DNA from: Candidatus Rifleibacteriota bacterium
GTDB taxonomy: Bacteria > UBP17 > UBA6191 > JACPRK01
NCBI GenBank assembly: GCA_016213865.1
Contig: JACQZL010000266.1
Location: 1 to 36,307, forward strand
DNA length: 36,307 bases
Direction: 5' to 3'
Positions within the stretch are counted from its first letter, which is position 1. Every line of letters begins with the position of its first letter. The translations under genes were made by a program, and so were the position numbers. This document shows positions 16,240 to 24,991 of the stretch, in pieces. The notes beneath the pieces are model-generated. The model was not told the origin of the DNA, did no database searches, and saw nothing but the letters and a program-made list of their open reading frames with translations.

Positions 16240-17036
16240 CGCCCATCCAGCGGCCCGCGCGCACACGCGTCGTGCGGATCGGCAACCTCGAGCTCGGCGG
16301 CTCCAACCCCGTGCGCATCCAGTCGATGACCAGCACGTTCACCCACGACGTGCGCTCGACGCTTTCGCAAATCCACGCCCTCGAGGCGGCCGGTTGCGAG
16401 CTGATCCGCGTGACAGTCCCCGAGGCCAAGGATGCCCGGGCGCTGCTCGAGATCCTCCGGGAGACGCACGTGCCCTTGGTTGCTGACATCCACTTCGACT
16501 ACCGGATGGCCCTGGCGGCGATCGAGGCCGGGGTCCACAAAATCCGCATCAATCCTGGCAACATCGGGGGCAAGGAACGCCTGCGGACGGTCGTCCAGGC
16601 CGCCGCGCAAGCCCGAGTCCCCATCCGCATCGGCGTCAACTCGGGCTCCCTGGAGAAGGCGCTGGAGACCTCCCACGGCGGGGCCACTCCGGCGGCGATC
16701 GTCGAGAGCGCGCTCGGTCATCTCCGCTTCATCGAGGACCTCGGCTTCACGGACCTCCTGCTCAGCGTGAAGAGCTCGTCCGTGCCGCAGACGGTCCAGG
16801 CCTACCGGCTCCTGGCTGCAGCGTGCGACTACCCGCTCCACGTGGGTGTCACCGAGGCGGGCAGCGGCCGCGATGGCCGGATCAAGAGTATCGTGGGGAT
16901 TGGCGTACTGTTGCTCGAGAACCTCGGCGACACGATCCGCGTGTCGCTGACCGAGTCGCCGGTGGCTGAGATCGAGGTCTGCCGCAAGTTGCTCGGGGCG
17001 GTGACCCGGCTGCGCGAAACCCAGGGCTCGAGGTAG
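16236..17036 (+). CDS. ispG: IspG TIM-barrel domain encoded as its own gene
   Basis: 266 residues from GTG 16236. This is the complete N-terminal TIM barrel of IspG: 'PVRIQSMTSTFTHDV', 'CELIRVTVPEAKDA', 'PLVADIHFDYRMAL', 'KIRINPGNIGGKERL', 'IRIGVNSGSLEKAL', 'LLLSVKSSSVPQT', 'PLHVGVTEAGSGRDGRIKS' and 'LLLENLGDTIRVSLTESPV'. The chain stops where the [4Fe-4S] or A* domain would normally begin. It has no cluster cysteines of its own, so it should need the product of the upstream overlapping gene to convert methylerythritol cyclodiphosphate to HMBPP in the MEP isoprenoid pathway. The 4-nt overlap implies coupled translation and near-equal amounts. No frameshift signature or lost linker is seen between the genes: the order itself is reversed, so this is not a simple broken gene. 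Confidence 0.93.
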   Translation: MTPIQRPARTRVVRIGNLELGGSNPVRIQSMTSTFTHDVRSTLSQIHALEAAGCELIRVTVPEAKDARALLEILRETHVPLVADIHFDYRMALAAIEAGVHKIRINPGNIGGKERLRTVVQAAAQARVPIRIGVNSGSLEKALETSHGGATPAAIVESALGHLRFIEDLGFTDLLLSVKSSSVPQTVQAYRLLAAACDYPLHVGVTEAGSGRDGRIKSIVGIGVLLLENLGDTIRVSLTESPVAEIEVCRKLLGAVTRLRETQGSR

Positions 17037-17160
17037 GGGCGGGAAGGGGCTCACCCTGGGCGGGCTCTCTCCTGTCTCTCGCGAGCCCCCGCGCCTTCAC
17101 GGGAGCGTCCCTGAAACGTGGAAAGCCACGTCGTCGAGTGGCCACGGTGCCTGTCTTCAA

Positions 17161-17236
17161 CGCCAGGACGCAAAGGCGCAAGGACGCAAGGAAGGTCCTA
17201 TTGATCAGCATTTCCTGGCGTCTTTGCGTTTCGTCC
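17161..17236. repeat. Fold-back repeat, GACGCAAAG type
   Basis: Imperfect inverted arms built from GGACGCAAAGGCGCAAGG (left) and its complement CTTTGCGTTTCGTCC (right) surround a short AT-rich centre. It lies in the 290-nt gap between ispG and the cyclase gene. Similar CGCAAAG repeats are dispersed in many bacterial genomes. Confidence 0.6.
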
Positions 17237-17326
17237 TCTCTGCCCCATGATCCGGGGACGCTCCCCGCCTTCACGCTCCCCCAACCCCGGCGCCGGCTTG
17301 CATGATAGGATGACTTTCAGCCATTC

Positions 17327-20056
17327 ATGCGCCACCCGGGTACAAAGACAGGTGAGCAGCCGTCCCCGCAGAAGTCGGGCGACGCCAGACCCGCAGTGTC
17401 TCCGTTCCTGGAGCTCAGGGCCCAGGACGAGGTGCTCGGGCCGTCGGGCACGAAGCCGGCCGCCGGCGGACGTCCGACCGGCCTTACGCAGGCGCCCGAC
17501 CTCGACCTCTCGACCGAGCTGAAGCAGATCCGCGAGGCCTCTCCGCTCGTCGACTCGATGCGGGACTCGCCATTCAAGAGCTTCGTTCGGCTGGTGGTCC
17601 GCAGCTTCTGGCTGCAGCTCAGCCTGTTCGTCGTCGTCTCGGTGGCGGCCGTTCTGGCTCCGCTGATCGCGGGCAAGGCGATGGGAGTCCGCCTCGAGCC
17701 CGGCGCCTTCGCGTACTTCATGTACTTCGTCCTGGCGACGCTCTTCTTCACACGCCACCGGTACAAGGAGAGCTTCGCGGCGCTCTTCATCATCGTGAGC
17801 CTCTCGGTGCTGCTGCACCTGCTGCACCTGTATCCCGGCTTCAAGCCCACCGCCTACTTCTGGTTGACCGTGTTGCTGGTGGGCGTGGTCAACGCGTTCT
17901 ACTACAACGACTACACGGTGACGATCGCCGAGCAGAACCTCGAGCTGCGGGCCCTGCGGCGCGAGCTGATGGCCACGGATCGGCTGATGGGCAAAGTGTC
18001 GGCCAAGGGCGGTGCCGACGAGATGGCCTACGTCAAGCAGGCGCAAGAGGAAGTGGCCCGCAACCGGGCCCACTACACGTCCCTGATCGCGAACCTGATG
18101 CAGTTCGGCGGCGGCGGCCCCGAGAGCGAGAGGGGCCGCCAGGGCGCGGGTTCGGCCTTCAACTATGCGGCCATCACGAGGGCGTGCTGGCAGATCCTGA
18201 AGCGAGGCGTCGGTGCCACGCGGGCCGAGATCCTCTTCTTCGATGCGGGGCGCAACCTGCTCTACACGGTCAAGGCCTTCGTCAGCGCGGAGACCGCGGC
18301 GGAGGGCCCCTTCGGGCTCTCGGCGACCCCGTCCGAGGAGATCCCGGCCGAGAAGGCCAAGATGGCCCTCTCGCTCGACAAGGACTCGCTCTTCAAGTAC
18401 TGCGTCGCGAACCGCAAGGCGATCCTGCGAAACGACATCGACCGCGAGGGCCCGCTCAAGGACCTGGAGGCGAAGACGCCTTGCCCCGTCCACAGCCTGG
18501 TGCCGCTGCTGGACGGCGAGACGGTCCTGGGGGTCATCAACCTGAGCGAGTGCCCGAAGAAGGAGCTTTCCGACGAGGACCGGACGATCCTGAGGACCAC
18601 GTCGCGTTTGGCCGCGATGGCCCTGGCCCACGCGCAGACGTTCCTCCAGACCAAAGAAGAGCTCGAACAGGCCAAGGTGCTCTCGGTCGAGGAGCGCAAG
18701 AAGCGCGCCGAGGTGATGAAGGTCTTCAAGACGCTGGTCAGCGCGAACATCGTCGAGGAGATCCTGAACGATCCGTCGGTGATGAACCCCAAGCGCCAGC
18801 GCATCACGATCATCTTCGTCGACCTGCGCGGGTTCACGACGCTCTCGGAGCGGCTGGACGCCGCGATGGTCGTGGAGCTGCTGGACGACTTCTTCGAGAC
18901 CTTGACTCCGCTCATCTTCAAGTACAACGGCACGCTCGACAAGTACATCGGTGACGAGATCATGGCCCTCTGGGGCGCTCCGGTCACGAAGCCGGACGAC
19001 ACCTCGAACGCCATCCTCTGCTCGGTCGAGATGATGAACGCGATGGAGAGCGTGAAGACCCGCTGGAAGAAGCGGGGGCTCGACGTGGCGATGGGGATCG
19101 CCATCAACACCGGCGAGGCGATCGTCGGCAGCATCGGCAGCACCGCCAACAAGAACTTCACGGCGATCGGCGACGCCGTCAACACCGCCGCCCGGCTGGA
19201 GGGCCTTTCGGAGCGCAACCAGATCCTGATGACCCGGACCACCTACGACGAGGTCCGCGAGATCGTCAAGGTTCGCCAGATGCCCAGCGCCAAGGTGAAG
19301 GGCAAGGAGCAGGAGCTGGAGATCTACGAGGTGATGGGGCTCAAGCTCCAGGATGGGCAGGAGGTCCTGCTGCCCCACGCCGGCGAGCGCGGCCTGGCGT
19401 CCCCCGACGGGTCCCCTCCGCCGTCCGCCGAACCGCCCAGGCCACCGGCGCCGAGATCTGCCGCCGAGTCCCGACCCGCGGCGCCGCCGTCCGCCGCCCG
19501 TCCGGCTCCGCCGCAGCTCCGGAGCCAGTCCGGAGTGGTGCGCGCCGCGGCGGGTCCGCCTGCCGCGGAGCCGGCGAGAGCGCGTTCCGGGTCCCAGCCG
19601 GGCCCTGCCGTCTCCACAGGGGCGACCGGCTCGAAGATGCCCGCGGCCTCCGTGGCACGCCCCGTCCAGCAGCCCCTTGCGTCCGGTTCGCGCGTGCCCG
19701 TCGTGAGGCCCGTGGCCCCGTCCGAGGCGCTCGGGGGAAACGGGCCGGACGGGTCCGCGGGCCAGGATAACCTGGAAGTTACTATCGGCTCGAGTCGCGA
19801 GCTCGCCTCCCGCGCCTCGGGAGGCGCCCGCGTGGCCTCCCCGCTCGACGACGGCTCGGCGCCCTCGAGTCGCGACCTCGCTGCCAGGGCGTCCGGCCGC
19901 AACACGCTGAGCCAGCCGGGCCCGGTCCCTCGTCCCGCAGAGTCGGAGGGCGGCCCCGCAGCCGAGTCGATCGCCTGTCCGCAGTGCCGTCACGTCAACC
20001 GCGTGCCCGGGCTCAAGCGCTGCGACAAGTGCGGTGAGACCCTTCCGCGCTCCTAG
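17327..20056 (+). CDS. Membrane-anchored class III adenylate cyclase with GAF domain and C-terminal zinc ribbon
   Basis: 909 residues. Order: disordered leader (1-80); four membrane helices (~93-192); coiled coil (~200-250); GAF domain (~275-440); linker helix; class III cyclase domain (~490-670); a Pro/Ala/Ser-rich linker of about 200 residues; and a zinc ribbon at the extreme C-terminus ('CPQCRHVN...RCDKCGETL'). The cyclase has both metal Asp residues ('IIFVDLRGF' Asp499; 'DKYIGDEIM' Asp543), Lys539 and Asp616 for adenine choice, and Asn619 and Arg623 in 'DAVNTAARLEG', so it should be active on ATP. It starts a same-strand cluster: the next gene follows within 10 nt. ATG 17327 has only a weak, distant AGGA, so the start is uncertain. 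The GAF domain is the likely signal input; the ligand is unknown. Confidence 0.93.
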   Translation: MRHPGTKTGEQPSPQKSGDARPAVSPFLELRAQDEVLGPSGTKPAAGGRPTGLTQAPDLDLSTELKQIREASPLVDSMRDSPFKSFVRLVVRSFWLQLSLFVVVSVAAVLAPLIAGKAMGVRLEPGAFAYFMYFVLATLFFTRHRYKESFAALFIIVSLSVLLHLLHLYPGFKPTAYFWLTVLLVGVVNAFYYNDYTVTIAEQNLELRALRRELMATDRLMGKVSAKGGADEMAYVKQAQEEVARNRAHYTSLIANLMQFGGGGPESERGRQGAGSAFNYAAITRACWQILKRGVGATRAEILFFDAGRNLLYTVKAFVSAETAAEGPFGLSATPSEEIPAEKAKMALSLDKDSLFKYCVANRKAILRNDIDREGPLKDLEAKTPCPVHSLVPLLDGETVLGVINLSECPKKELSDEDRTILRTTSRLAAMALAHAQTFLQTKEELEQAKVLSVEERKKRAEVMKVFKTLVSANIVEEILNDPSVMNPKRQRITIIFVDLRGFTTLSERLDAAMVVELLDDFFETLTPLIFKYNGTLDKYIGDEIMALWGAPVTKPDDTSNAILCSVEMMNAMESVKTRWKKRGLDVAMGIAINTGEAIVGSIGSTANKNFTAIGDAVNTAARLEGLSERNQILMTRTTYDEVREIVKVRQMPSAKVKGKEQELEIYEVMGLKLQDGQEVLLPHAGERGLASPDGSPPPSAEPPRPPAPRSAAESRPAAPPSAARPAPPQLRSQSGVVRAAAGPPAAEPARARSGSQPGPAVSTGATGSKMPAASVARPVQQPLASGSRVPVVRPVAPSEALGGNGPDGSAGQDNLEVTIGSSRELASRASGGARVASPLDDGSAPSSRDLAARASGRNTLSQPGPVPRPAESEGGPAAESIACPQCRHVNRVPGLKRCDKCGETLPRS

Positions 20057-20065
20057 AGGATGGCG

Positions 20066-22543
20066 ATGCAGCCCACATCCCGACAGGCCACGATCGAGCT
20101 GGACGCGGATCGCCTGACCTGCACGGCGCTCGGGGTGGTCCTGGCGTCGGTCGTCGTCGCCATGACCTTCGCGGCCTCGACCGTCTCGATCTCCCTGGTC
20201 AAGAAGGGCATCCCCGAGACTCTCAACACGTTCGTCGGCTCGGCCGAGCGCACCTTCGGGCGGCTGGGCGACGCCGGGTTCTCCGAGTTGGTCATGAAGC
20301 CGGACGTGATGGGGTTCGACTTTGCCAACCGCATCCCGACGCTGGTGGAGGCCAGCGGCAGCTACAGCAACGAGGACAGCCGCTCGACCCTGGAGCTGAC
20401 GGGCAGCAACCTGGACTGTGTTCGGACCCTCTCCATCGGCGCGGAGGTCTTCACGACCGAGTCCTTCCGCTACAACGACACTCTCGGCCAGATCACGATC
20501 GTGCTGAAGCGCGAGCCGACGCGCATCGCCGACACCGTGACGATCGCCGACGACACGGGCGAGCGGTCCAGCCGCAGCATCCGCTGGCCCGCGGACATGC
20601 AGGTCTTCGCGCGTCCTGTCGCCGTCGCCTCCTCGACGACGAAGACGCCGGCGGCGACCGGGAGCGGGTCCCCGGGCGAGAGCGAGCAGGCGCGGCGTTC
20701 AGCCCGGCTCGCTTTCCTGCAGCCCCTCAAGGCCGAGGTCCTCACCATCCTGGCCAGCCTCAAGGTCGAGCTCGCCGGCCGCCTTCACCTGGAGTTCCGG
20801 GAACAGCTCTTCTACGAGAAGGTCCCGTCCGTCTTCCGCAACGTCCTCCTTGCCGTCGTCAACGCCCCGAGCCTCGGAGACGCGGCCAAGCTCTCGGGAG
20901 TGAAGCGCCTCCTGGGTACGCGGCTCTTCCGCGAGAACTACCTCAACCTGGACGATTCGCAGATGGCGTGGCTGGTCGCGGACACCTCCGAGCGTGTCTC
21001 CCGGACCCTGCTCGACCCTCGCGGGCCCGAGTTCATCTTGCAGGAGTTCAGAGGCAAGCCGGTGGGGGCGGGAACGGCGGCCGGCGACGCCACGCCCGGG
21101 GGGCAACCGATCCAACTCACGCTCCGCCCGGCCCAGTACCGCGAGGTCTTCCGGGCCGAGGAACCGTTCCGCGACTGCCTGGCCAACCAGCAGAAGCTCG
21201 CCGCGGCGGCCGAGGCTGCGATTCGCAAGGGCGAGCTGGCCGACGGCACCGACGTCCACGCCCTCGTGCGTGGCAACTACCTGCCGGCGGTGGTGATCTG
21301 CCCGGCGGGGGGGCAGTACAAGCTCGACGCGGCCGGCCCGCTGGAGGTGGCGTGCAGCGTCCACGGGAACGCGGCCCGCCCTTCGGAGGAGCACCGCAAG
21401 TTCGCGACGCTGTTCGGCACGTACGAAAAGGCCCGGGACCTGATCACGAGGGAGGGGCACTCGGCCCAGGCGATCCCGATGTTGGAGGCCGAGTTGAGCC
21501 GCCAGCCCAACAACCCCTACATCAGCTACCTGCTGGGGCGCGCGTACGTCGAGACGCAGAACTACGAGCGGGCCCACCAGTTGCTGAAGCCGCTCTCGGA
21601 CGATTCGCCGTCGGACCTCAACTACAGTTATTCTGGAGGTTATGCTTTCTACGCGGTCGGCAACACGCCGCAGGCGCACGCGCTCTTCGATCGGGCGGCG
21701 CGAGCCACCTACGAGGGGAGCCGCGAGGAGCTCTCGAGCCGCGCGGAGTTCTACCTGCTCCGCGACAAGGCGAAGTGGGTCGCCAGAAAGGCGCTGGGGC
21801 GTAGTCTGGACCCGGCCGATGACGGGCCTGACGCGCCGGTCGAGAAACCGCTGCGCTTCCTCGATTTCAAGCAGCTCTCCGAGCCCGAGTATCCGTCGCA
21901 GATCTGCTTGCGGGGCCTGAGCACGATGGAGAGGGCGCTCGGCCCCGTCCTCGAGGCGTTTCTCCAGCCCGAGATGCGGGAGAAGTGGGCCGGCCGCTAC
22001 CAGAAGTACGCCTCCACGCTGGGCGCCGGGGAGCTCCTGGCCCTGCGGCGTTATCTCTGGGACCTCTCGAAGGAGTACGTCGCGCTGCTCCCGGAGGTGC
22101 CGCCCGTCTGTCCGGACAAGGGGTACCTCTTCCTCGAGACTGTGACCGGCAAGACGGTGCTCCAGTGCTCGGCCCATCACGACCTCGAGCCTGACGCCGT
22201 CGTGGCGCTCGACCCCGACGTCCCGGCCTGGCAGGTCCACGCCGTCAACGTATTGGTTAGCTTCCTGGTGCGGCGCAAGAACCCCGAGCTGGACCGCTGC
22301 CTGACCAACCAGGAGCAGATCGAGGCCGCCTTCTCCCAGTGGGACGACCCGCGGAGGGTGCCGTCGCTGGACGACCTGGTCGAGGCCCGGCGCATCGGCC
22401 AGAAGACCCTCTTTTGCCCCGTCAGCCGGGCAGCCCGATACCGCGTCGAGCGCGGCACCACGTCGTGCCGATATCACGAGGCCGCCTCGCAGGTGCAGAG
22501 GCGCCTGGCGGCCTGGCCGCTCATCGGCGGAGGCCGCCGCTAG
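20066..22543 (+). CDS. Membrane-anchored TPR protein with three repeated Cys/His modules
   Basis: About 825 residues; start ATG 20066, preceded by AGAGG (an ATG at 20060 is also in frame; residue numbers below count from it). One membrane helix lies near residues 21-47, then a beta-rich domain. Three modules share Cys, then Cys-Pro, then Cys-x2-His. Module 1 has Cys373 ('CLANQ'), Cys414-Pro ('CPAGGQY') and Cys432/His435. Module 2 has Cys616, Cys684-Pro and Cys703/His706. Module 3 has Cys747 ('CLTNQ'), Cys786-Pro and Cys803/His806. The 'C.xNQ...CP.GG.Y...C..HG' order resembles the C-terminal part of certain type IV pilin-like proteins. TPR-like helices (~465-550; 'PYISYLLGRAYVETQNYERA') sit between modules 1 and 2. 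The spacing suggests metal binding or disulphides, both inferred. It is tightly packed between the cyclase and GAF genes, so it probably works with them. No enzyme domain recognised. Confidence 0.8.
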   Translation: MQPTSRQATIELDADRLTCTALGVVLASVVVAMTFAASTVSISLVKKGIPETLNTFVGSAERTFGRLGDAGFSELVMKPDVMGFDFANRIPTLVEASGSYSNEDSRSTLELTGSNLDCVRTLSIGAEVFTTESFRYNDTLGQITIVLKREPTRIADTVTIADDTGERSSRSIRWPADMQVFARPVAVASSTTKTPAATGSGSPGESEQARRSARLAFLQPLKAEVLTILASLKVELAGRLHLEFREQLFYEKVPSVFRNVLLAVVNAPSLGDAAKLSGVKRLLGTRLFRENYLNLDDSQMAWLVADTSERVSRTLLDPRGPEFILQEFRGKPVGAGTAAGDATPGGQPIQLTLRPAQYREVFRAEEPFRDCLANQQKLAAAAEAAIRKGELADGTDVHALVRGNYLPAVVICPAGGQYKLDAAGPLEVACSVHGNAARPSEEHRKFATLFGTYEKARDLITREGHSAQAIPMLEAELSRQPNNPYISYLLGRAYVETQNYERAHQLLKPLSDDSPSDLNYSYSGGYAFYAVGNTPQAHALFDRAARATYEGSREELSSRAEFYLLRDKAKWVARKALGRSLDPADDGPDAPVEKPLRFLDFKQLSEPEYPSQICLRGLSTMERALGPVLEAFLQPEMREKWAGRYQKYASTLGAGELLALRRYLWDLSKEYVALLPEVPPVCPDKGYLFLETVTGKTVLQCSAHHDLEPDAVVALDPDVPAWQVHAVNVLVSFLVRRKNPELDRCLTNQEQIEAAFSQWDDPRRVPSLDDLVEARRIGQKTLFCPVSRAARYRVERGTTSCRYHEAASQVQRRLAAWPLIGGGRR

Positions 22544-22544
22544 C

Positions 22545-23540
22545 ATGCCGCAGATCGAGATCCCCGACCTCGAGCAGTTCGCGCAGACCGGCGTGTTGCG
22601 GCGCTTCCTCGACGAGAACGCGAACGCCGAGTTGCTCGCGGCCATGCTGGTCCTCATGGCGATGACCGTGCTGACGGTCGTCTTCGGCGATCCGCTCACG
22701 CCGTTCTATTCGTTCAACTTCATCTTCGGGATCGCTGCCGTCTTCTTCTTCGGCATCACGTTCTCGCCCGGGCTGGGACTGACCGTGGCAGCCGGCCTGC
22801 TGACCATGATGGGCTGCAACGCCTGGGCCGCCGGGCCGGCGGCGCTGACGATCTTCGCCGTCGAGTGCCCGTTCCTGGCCCTGTTCTTCGCCGGCCTGGC
22901 GGTGCTACCCGGGCTGATGCCGGTCATCCTCGAGGCGGAGCTGTCGGCCGTCGAGGCCCAGAACCGTTCGACCGAGGGCAAGCTCGCCGAGCTCGAGGCG
23001 CAGCTCACCGCCTTCCAGAAAGAGGTCCGGGTCGACCGGATGGACCGACACAAGAAGGAGACGGTCAAGTACACCTCCCGCACGACGGTGCTCAACGGGT
23101 TCGTCCGCGAGCTGCTCCAGTCGTCGAGCCAGCGAGAGATCCTCAACGTCCTCTTCCACAACATCACGCGCGTCTTCGGCGTGCAGGAGTGCGTGATGCT
23201 GGTCCACAACAAGATGTCCCAGGAGCTGCTGGTCACTCGAATCGCCCATCCCAACCACACCGATTTCGACAACAAGAAGATGGACCCCAACCACCCGATG
23301 TTCCGCATGGTCTTCGACCGCAAGGAGCCCATCCTCTTCGACGCCCCGTCGCAGATCGAGGAGAAGCTGGTCGTCTCGCTGCTCTTCCCGGTCCTGGTGG
23401 ATGGCGAGGTCTACGCGGTCTTCGGGGTGGGCAAGACGAAGAACGGAGACCTCGAGAAGGAAGAGTCCGACTTCGTCCTGTCGATGGCCGCGATGGCCTC
23501 GGGTGCCATCGAGCAGCTCAAGTCGATCCTGGCCACGTGA
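22545..23540 (+). CDS. Four-helix membrane protein with coiled coil and GAF domain
   Basis: 331 residues; ATG 22545 lies one base after the previous stop, so translation is likely coupled. About four hydrophobic segments span residues ~29-130 ('LLAAMLVLMAMTVLTVVF', 'FNFIFGIAAVFFFGITF', 'LTVAAGLLTMMG', 'PFLALFFAGLAVLPGL'). A coiled coil follows (~130-180, 'EAELSAVEAQNRSTEGKLAE'), then a GAF-type domain (~185-330, 'ILNVLFHNITRVFGVQECVM', 'LLFPVLVDGEVYAVFGVG'). There is no kinase, cyclase or other output domain. The same plan appears in the next gene and in the first half of the cyclase, so the three may form hetero-oligomers through their membrane and coiled-coil parts. That is inference. Confidence 0.8.
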   Translation: MPQIEIPDLEQFAQTGVLRRFLDENANAELLAAMLVLMAMTVLTVVFGDPLTPFYSFNFIFGIAAVFFFGITFSPGLGLTVAAGLLTMMGCNAWAAGPAALTIFAVECPFLALFFAGLAVLPGLMPVILEAELSAVEAQNRSTEGKLAELEAQLTAFQKEVRVDRMDRHKKETVKYTSRTTVLNGFVRELLQSSSQREILNVLFHNITRVFGVQECVMLVHNKMSQELLVTRIAHPNHTDFDNKKMDPNHPMFRMVFDRKEPILFDAPSQIEEKLVVSLLFPVLVDGEVYAVFGVGKTKNGDLEKEESDFVLSMAAMASGAIEQLKSILAT

Positions 23541-23627
23541 GAGACACCGGATCCGAGTCTCGGCACCCTACGAACGCCTTCCCCGACCCCAACCACTAGC
23601 TTCGCGCCTCCAGCCTCGGGCCTCTCC

Positions 23628-24716
23628 ATGAAGCGCTCCGCCAACACGGTCCCCCTCGTCCTGAAGAAGGAGCTCTTCGACTATCTCCTGATTGGCCTGG
23701 CGGTCCTCGTGTTCCTCGACCTGGTCGTGACTCTGGTCTTCCTCGACAGCAACCAGGAGGGGTTTCTGGGCATCCGGAAGGAGGGCTTTCGGATGGCGGC
23801 CTGCTGGGTCCTGCTGGCGACCATCTGCCTCGCCTCGGATCATCTGCGCAACTACCGGCTGGCGATCCTCGTGATCAGCACGGCCGTCGGGTCCGGCGTC
23901 CAGTGGGCGTCGCTGGCCGCGGCCAAGGCCCAGGGGGCGCAGTACACCAACTTCGAGATGACGATGTCCGTCTTCTCCGTCTACTTCACGCTTCCCACTT
24001 TCATGGTGCTGCTGGTATCGACCAAAGTGGACAACCTGCAGAACCAGCTCGACAAGGAACGCGCGCGCCTGCAGCGGGCCAACGCCGAAGGCAACCGGAT
24101 CATCGAGCTGCTCAAGAAGAGCAAGGAGCAGAAGCAGGAGACCGAGCAGGAAGACGAGGAGACGAATCTCGCCCGGCGGCGCCACGTGCTGGAGTGCACC
24201 CACGACATCTACCAGCAGATGGTCAAGCTCAAGTTCCGGCGGGAGATCAACGCTCTGCTCGAGGACCTCTTCGCGACCAAGTTCGGCTTTCCGCAGGGCT
24301 TCGTCCTGGAGGCCCCCGAGGAAGGGCGCGAGATGAAGGTCAAGAACGTCTGGGGCTTCCAGGCGGCGGGACCCGAGCTGGACAAGCAGATCGGCGAGTT
24401 CAAGGACCGGGCGCTGACGGCCTGGGTCTTCGACCGCAAGGAGTGGCTCGACCACGAGAAGATCCTGAAGCTGCCCAACCTGTTCGAGGTCGCGGAGCGC
24501 TTCGCGGGCCAGCTCTTCCCCGTGGCCTACGTCATCCCCCTGCTGAGCCTGAACCGCACCGTCAACGTCGTCTACCTGGCGGCGCAGTCGCCGAGCGCAC
24601 CGGTGCCGTTCGACTACGCGCTGGCCGAACCGTACCTGGCGGCCCTGGGACTGGTTCTGACCAAGATCAGCGGCAAGAGCGCCAAGCCGCAGTTTGCGTC
24701 GTTCACCCCGGGCTAG
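23628..24716 (+). CDS. Second four-helix membrane coiled-coil/GAF-like protein
   Basis: 362 residues from ATG 23628. Four hydrophobic segments (~17-39, 56-71, 78-95, 112-131), then a strongly charged coiled coil (~133-185, 'LQNQLDKERARLQRANAEGN', 'EEQKQETEQEDEE'-like), then a GAF-like domain (~190-355; 'FGFPQGFVLEAPEEGREM', 'LFPVAYVIPLLSLNRTVNVV'). It has no output domain. Layout and size match the preceding protein, but residue identity looks low. The 87-nt gap before it has no hairpin that looks like a terminator, so it probably belongs to the same operon as the cyclase. Confidence 0.75.
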   Translation: MKRSANTVPLVLKKELFDYLLIGLAVLVFLDLVVTLVFLDSNQEGFLGIRKEGFRMAACWVLLATICLASDHLRNYRLAILVISTAVGSGVQWASLAAAKAQGAQYTNFEMTMSVFSVYFTLPTFMVLLVSTKVDNLQNQLDKERARLQRANAEGNRIIELLKKSKEQKQETEQEDEETNLARRRHVLECTHDIYQQMVKLKFRREINALLEDLFATKFGFPQGFVLEAPEEGREMKVKNVWGFQAAGPELDKQIGEFKDRALTAWVFDRKEWLDHEKILKLPNLFEVAERFAGQLFPVAYVIPLLSLNRTVNVVYLAAQSPSAPVPFDYALAEPYLAALGLVLTKISGKSAKPQFASFTPG

Positions 24717-24782
24717 TAGAACGTCGGGAGTGCGCGCACGGTTCGTGGGCTAACAGCCGCGATTGGCCTTGTGAAGGTGTAG

Positions 24783-24882
24783 CGCGGGGGCTTGTCCCCC
24801 GCTTGGGAAGCGGTCCCGCGACCTCTGCGGGCCACAAGCATGTCCTGAGCTTGTCGAAGGGGGCTCGCGGGGACGCGAGCCC
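24783..24882. repeat. Cluster of short perfect hairpins after the signalling operon
   Basis: GCGGGGG/CCCCCGC (about 24783-24802) and GGGCTCGCG/CGCGAGCCC (24861-24882) are both perfect stems. Between them is CCTGAGCTTGTCGAAGG, a short palindromic sequence seen scattered in many bacterial genomes. The first stem may end the signalling-operon transcript, though no T-run follows. Confidence 0.55.
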
Positions 24883-24891
24883 GGATAGATG

Positions 24892-24991
24892 GAACCGCCG
24901 AGTTCGCCGAGGACGCGGAGGAGAGGCAGAAGTGGCTCTGAGAGAGCCGTATCGCATTTTTTCTCCGCGTTCTCCGCGCTCTCGGCGGTTC
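24892..24991. repeat. Fold-back repeat, GAACCGCCGAG type
   Basis: Arms of about 31 nt, starting GAACCGCCGAG and ending CTCGGCGGTTC, are imperfect inverted copies built of GCGGAG units. A smaller stem (GGCTCT/AGAGCC) sits in the centre. It and the hairpins before it occupy most of the 387-nt gap between the convergent signalling and psuG operons; no gene is seen there. Confidence 0.7.

Noticed and set aside
16230..16242. Frameshift explanation for the split IspG
   Set aside because: The two parts are in reversed order and each has its own start and stop with a 4-nt overlap; no single indel can give a normal IspG.
17198..19993. A very long open frame on the minus strand opposite the cyclase gene
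   Set aside because: It is a mirror of the GC-rich cyclase codons. Its protein is Arg/Leu/Asp-rich with no domain, while the plus strand has complete cyclase motifs.
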